This document shows positions 12,554-15,223 of a stretch of DNA of 15,223 nucleotides, one piece after another. The first letter of the stretch is position 1. Each line of letters starts with the position of its first letter. A model generated the notes under the pieces. The model saw only the letters and a list, made by a program, of their open reading frames with translations. It had not been told where the DNA came from and did not search any database. The DNA is taken from positions 1 through 15,223 of the forward strand of contig JBBDWJ010000277.1 in assembly GCA_040902925.1 (NCBI GenBank), read 5' to 3'. The translations under genes were made by a program, and so were the position numbers. The DNA is from JBBDWJ01 sp040902925 (GTDB lineage Bacteria; Acidobacteriota; Terriglobia; Bryobacterales; UBA6623).

Positions 12554-13572
12554 CGGCTCTTCTGTAGCTCCTCGACCGCGCCACCGGTATAGATTCGCCG
12601 TACGATCTCTTCGATCGACTCTTCTTCGATGTAGATGTCGCGCACATCGACGGCCGAAACGATGCGGCGGATCACGTCGCCCGCGGTGTGGTCCTCGCGG
12701 TCGAACGAGGCGCGATAGGTGAGGTCATCGACCTTGTCGATCCGGATACCGGGTAAAGCCAGCCCTTCCAGGGCGGGCCCTTGTTCGCTGCTTTTCAAAT
12801 CGAATCGGATATGCCCCTGCCGCCACAGCATACGCTTGAGGTCATGCAGCGGGCCGTCGAACAGAATCCGGCCGTGGTCGATAATCATCAGGCGTCGGCA
12901 GAGTTCTTCGATATCGGAAAGGTCGTGCGTCGTCAGCAGAACGGTGGTGTTGAACTCGCGGTTCACTTCCTTGAGGAACAGGCGGATGTTTTCCTTGGCC
13001 AGCAGATCGAGCCCGATGGTCGGCTCGTCAAGATACAGCAGCGGCGGGTTGTGCAGCAGCGCCGCCGCCATGTCGCAGCGCATGCGCTCGCCGAGGCTGA
13101 GCTTGCGAACCGGCTGCCGCAGATAGCGTTTCAGCTCGAGGATTTCATCAAAGCGGGCCATACGCGCCGTATAGTCGGCGTCGCTGACATCGTAGATTTC
13201 CTTGAGAAGCCGGAACGATTCGACGACCGCGATATCCCACCACAGTTGCGTGCGTTGGCCGAATACGACGCCCACGGTGCGCGTGAAAGCGACGCGTTGG
13301 CGGTACGGTTCAAAGCCGTTGGCGATCACCTTGCCGGAGGAAGGAACCAGGATGCCCGTGAGCATCTTGACCGACGTGGACTTACCCGCGCCGTTGGGGC
13401 CGATGTAGCCGACCATTTCCCCGGGCGAGAGCGTGAACGACACGCCGTCGACAGCGCGCAAATTGCTGTACTCACGCGAGAAAAGGTCCTGGACCGCGCC
13501 CAGCAGCCCCTCGCGGCGCTGGAAGGTGCGGAACTGTTTGACTAACTGGATAGCTTCAACGCGGCCAAGCAT
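12550..13572 (-). CDS. ABC transporter ATP-binding protein
   Basis: The ATPase of the ABC pair, 340 residues. Walker A GPNGAGKST is at 58-66, the Q-loop Gln106 in VFGQRTQLWW, the signature LSLGERMR at 158-165, Walker B LLYLDEP at 178-184 and the switch His216 in TTHD. The long N-terminal stretch before the core (FRREGLLGAVQDLFSREY-like) and the WWDI motif fit the COG4586 ATPases that partner COG4587 permeases. A C-terminal domain of about 80-90 residues follows the core. The ATG at 13572 has no ribosome binding site. A TAGAAT box ends 12 nt upstream, so a very short leader is likely. Confidence 0.93.
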   Translation of the reverse strand: MLGRVEAIQLVKQFRTFQRREGLLGAVQDLFSREYSNLRAVDGVSFTLSPGEMVGYIGPNGAGKSTSVKMLTGILVPSSGKVIANGFEPYRQRVAFTRTVGVVFGQRTQLWWDIAVVESFRLLKEIYDVSDADYTARMARFDEILELKRYLRQPVRKLSLGERMRCDMAAALLHNPPLLYLDEPTIGLDLLAKENIRLFLKEVNREFNTTVLLTTHDLSDIEELCRRLMIIDHGRILFDGPLHDLKRMLWRQGHIRFDLKSSEQGPALEGLALPGIRIDKVDDLTYRASFDREDHTAGDVIRRIVSAVDVRDIYIEEESIEEIVRRIYTGGAVEELQKSR

Positions 13573-13584
13573 GAATCGAACGTC

Positions 13585-13590
13585 ATTCTA
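13585..13590 (-). promoter_or_regulatory. -10 box of the ABC operon
   Basis: TAGAAT (minus strand, 13590-13585) matches 5 of 6 of the -10 consensus and lies 12 nt before the ATPase ATG. No convincing -35 is seen and no Shine-Dalgarno separates it from the start. Confidence 0.35.
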
Positions 13591-13743
13591 TCAGCCAGCC
13601 AGCAACAGGCGGCCCCCGCCAAGATAGCGACAGAGGGGCTCCCGCTGGTTGCTCCAGGCTGTCTCGGGGCGCGACAGCACCCTGCTCCCCGAAGCGTGAA
13701 GACCCTCATTCGCTAAACGGCTGATCGTTCCGCAAGGGGTTCG

Positions 13744-13784
13744 TCGCCGCTTCGCGGCGAAGGACCGGCACGAGCACTGGTCCT
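13744..13784 (-). terminator. paired hairpins after the secreted protein gene
   Basis: Downstream of the minus-strand gene ending at 13798 are AGGACC/GGTCCT (13784-13779 with 13766-13761, 12-nt loop) and the stable TCGCCGC/GCGGCGA with a 3-nt loop (13760-13744). There is no U-tract. It probably separates this gene from the ABC operon further along the same strand. Confidence 0.4.
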
Positions 13785-13797
13785 CTCACTCGGGCGG

Positions 13798-14928
13798 CTA
13801 TTTGGCTCCGGGCGGCAGCGTCCCGGGAGAGACCGCCGGGCTAGCAGGCGCACCCGGCCCGCCGGCATCCGTCTCATCTTCAGGAAGCGGCGCGAGGTCG
13901 TCGATTTCGTCGAAGGAGATTGAAGCCTCGGCGCTGAACTTGCGGTAGAGCCGGAACTCCACGTCGTTGCGGCTCAGGAAGCGGCCGTCACGCATGAAGA
14001 CACGGGCTTTGAGCGGCAGCAGATAGGTTCCGCCGGCGATTTCCATGAACTCGTAGTCGAGCCTCGTGCGGGCGTCCTGGAGCGGAAAATCGCGCGGGAT
14101 GTTCTCCGCCTCGGTCACGATGCGAATGGCCCGCTCGGTTTCTTTGTCGATATAGACAAGACCCGTGTAGCCGACGATGATCTCCCGCTGCTTCTGGTAC
14201 CTCAAGCTTAGGCGCGAACGGGCCTGAGGGACACGCAACGAGAACACCCAGACCCCGCGGCCGCGCAACAAGGCATGCCGCGCCCAGCGGAACTCGGCGG
14301 CGGTATTCGGCGAGAACAGCTCGGCCAGCACGCTGCCGAACTCGCCCGTGCTGGTGGCGCCGCCGATGTCGTCGAATTTCTGATCGGTGACCTTGTTGTT
14401 GACGCTGACCAACTCGTAATTCTCATGCTGGTCCACGTAGCTGACGCGCGTCTTGACCTCGTCGTATTTCAGCCAGTCCATCTCGAGCCCGCTGGGGTCG
14501 ACATAGCGCCGGGTCACCTGCAGGCAGAGATAGTCGGGCAGGCTGCGGTTGTACTCAAGCGCGGCGCGGCGCGCCTCTTCGATGATGCGCTTTTGCTCTT
14601 CCGGAGACGGCGGCGGGGGCTGGCGGCGCTCGGGCGGAATCGATTCGGCGGTTTCCGCTTCGGGCAGCCCCGCGCTGGCAAGTTTGAGCTTCTGCAGCGC
14701 TTCGACCGTCTTGGGCCCAACGCCCATGCCGACAAACTCCTCGATCAGTGGATCGTCGAGCGCGAAGGTCAGTTTTTGCGTTGTCAGGAACTCGGCGATT
14801 TCGCGGTCGCGGTGGTTTTGGTCGAGAGAGGAACGGATCAAGCCGTGGAGCTGCTTGTAAGTCAGCGGACTCTGAGCTTGCAGCATAAGCCCAGCGACCA
14901 ACGCCAAGAGCACGACCCTGACCCGCAT
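13798..14928 (-). CDS. secreted protein of unknown function
   Basis: A 376-residue protein with a signal peptide (MRVRVVLLALVAGLMLQAQ, cleavage probably near residue 19). Next come a helical region with a helix-hairpin-helix-like GMGVGPKTVEALQKL (67-81) and a Pro/Glu/Arg linker (90-120). The motif LPDYLCLQVTRRY is at 130-142. A beta-rich domain from about 143 to 340 contains TGLVYIDKETERAIRIV and YLLPLKARVFMRDG, and the tail is Pro/Gly/Ala rich. The beta-rich half resembles in style the recurrent secreted proteins of acidobacteria and lipoprotein-sorting-like folds. That is recall, not a match. The frame is open upstream to 15132 through a repeat array; the ATG at 14928 is chosen because the signal peptide begins there. 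Confidence 0.8.
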   Translation of the reverse strand: MRVRVVLLALVAGLMLQAQSPLTYKQLHGLIRSSLDQNHRDREIAEFLTTQKLTFALDDPLIEEFVGMGVGPKTVEALQKLKLASAGLPEAETAESIPPERRQPPPPSPEEQKRIIEEARRAALEYNRSLPDYLCLQVTRRYVDPSGLEMDWLKYDEVKTRVSYVDQHENYELVSVNNKVTDQKFDDIGGATSTGEFGSVLAELFSPNTAAEFRWARHALLRGRGVWVFSLRVPQARSRLSLRYQKQREIIVGYTGLVYIDKETERAIRIVTEAENIPRDFPLQDARTRLDYEFMEIAGGTYLLPLKARVFMRDGRFLSRNDVEFRLYRKFSAEASISFDEIDDLAPLPEDETDAGGPGAPASPAVSPGTLPPGAK

Positions 14929-14934
14929 TCCATC

Positions 14935-14940
14935 ATTGTA
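14935..14940 (-). promoter_or_regulatory. -10 box directly upstream of the secreted protein gene
   Basis: TACAAT (minus strand, 14940-14935) lies 6 nt from the ATG at 14928. A start 7 nt downstream falls on the ATG itself. The -35 is weak (TTCGGA at 18 bp spacing). Confidence 0.4.
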
Positions 14941-15033
14941 GCCAACAGATTGGGCGTTTCCGAACCGTCTCGACCGCGCATCTGGGTCAGGGGGAAGAAA
15001 ACGCACGATCGGCCGGGCTTCGCGGCAGGAGCG

Positions 15034-15172
15034 GAGCGGCTGACAGGATTGCCATTGCCCGCGGCCAGGACATTCCCGGTGCCGCACTGACAGGATTGGC
15101 CGGTGCCGCACAGATAGAATTGTTTGGAGCACCTGCGGAGTTGCCCATGCCGCACAGACAGGATTGTCTGGG
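15034..15172. repeat. degenerate array of about 23-24 bp units
   Basis: Clear copies of an 18-nt core occur at 15149-15166 (GCCGCACAGACAGGATTG), 15105-15122 (two mismatches) and 15081-15098 (one mismatch). A partial copy (TGACAGGATTG) is at 15041-15051. Spacings of 24 and 44 nt, and about 47 nt to the partial copy, fit decayed units at about 15057-15080 and 15128-15148. The fourth core extends into a small dyad CAGACA-GGAT-TGTCTG (15155-15170). It is the main content of the roughly 295 bp upstream of the secreted protein gene; no gene is seen there. Confidence 0.75.
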
Positions 15173-15223
15173 TGCGCGACATAAATGTGGAAAGGGAATC
15201 ACGCGGCGGTTGAGCGGGCTTCC

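Noticed and set aside
14929..15132. Extending the secreted protein gene to the upstream ATG at 15132.
   Set aside because: The extra 68 residues translate the tandem repeat array, and a clear signal peptide begins at 14928.
15034..15172. A possible CRISPR array from repeated 18-nt cores.
   Set aside because: Repeats are degenerate, spacing is near-multiples of one unit rather than repeat plus unique spacer, and there are no cas genes.

Overview
The window is GC-rich, densely packed bacterial chromosome. The gene order, the small secreted protein with a 'PDYLCLQVTRRY'-type motif and the general protein character suggest an acidobacterium of the Solibacter/Bryobacter kind. That assignment rests on recall and style, not on a marker gene, so treat it as probable only. 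Most of the window is core genome: ribosomal proteins, a translation factor, PRPP/purine salvage, isoprenoid synthesis and NAD synthesis. I see no phage, integrase, transposase, CRISPR array, tRNA or rRNA.

Layout. (1) 5-622 (+): beta-carbonic anhydrase, converging on the next block. (2) 3358-658 (-): ribosome/GTPase/NAD operon rplU-rpmA-obgE-nadD, driven by a near-consensus sigma70 promoter at 3439-3410. Its rpmA-obgE gap of 440 bp holds a second candidate promoter, a 13-bp tandem array, three small palindromes and a 12-bp inverted repeat enclosing two hairpins. (3) 3627-3761 (+): a 44-residue, very basic protein, divergent from rplU. (4) 3762-4471: about 700 bp of gene-poor DNA with nested inverted repeats, a 17-bp tandem duplication and an extended -10 promoter overlapped by a palindrome. 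(5) 4472-11692 (+): a long co-directional run, acylphosphatase-apt-ispE-prs-rplY-pth-rpsF-(small ORF)-rpsR-rplI-SDR-(72-aa protein). Many junctions are overlaps (ATGA, TAATG) or short gaps. (6) 13572-11732 (-): an ABC ATPase and permease joined by an ATGA overlap. (7) 14928-13798 (-): a secreted protein of unknown function. (8) 15034-15172: a degenerate array of about 23-24 bp units.

How the genes work together. Prs makes PRPP, which Apt uses to salvage adenine; NadD belongs to nucleotide cofactor supply. bL21, bL27, bL25, bS6, bS18, bL9, Pth and Obg all serve the ribosome or peptidyl-tRNA turnover. IspE feeds the MEP isoprenoid pathway. The SDR enzyme and the 72-residue protein look like riders at the end of the ribosomal run.

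For the hunt, no clearly new multi-gene system is visible. The best leads are the structured rpmA-obgE interval (possible obgE leader), the nested hairpin block at 3991-4154, the small basic protein at 3627, a well-placed 57-aa ORF in the slot where ssb often sits between rpsF and rpsR, the palindrome on the acylphosphatase promoter, and a recurring arrangement of a -10 hexamer 6-12 nt upstream of start codons that suggests leaderless transcripts.
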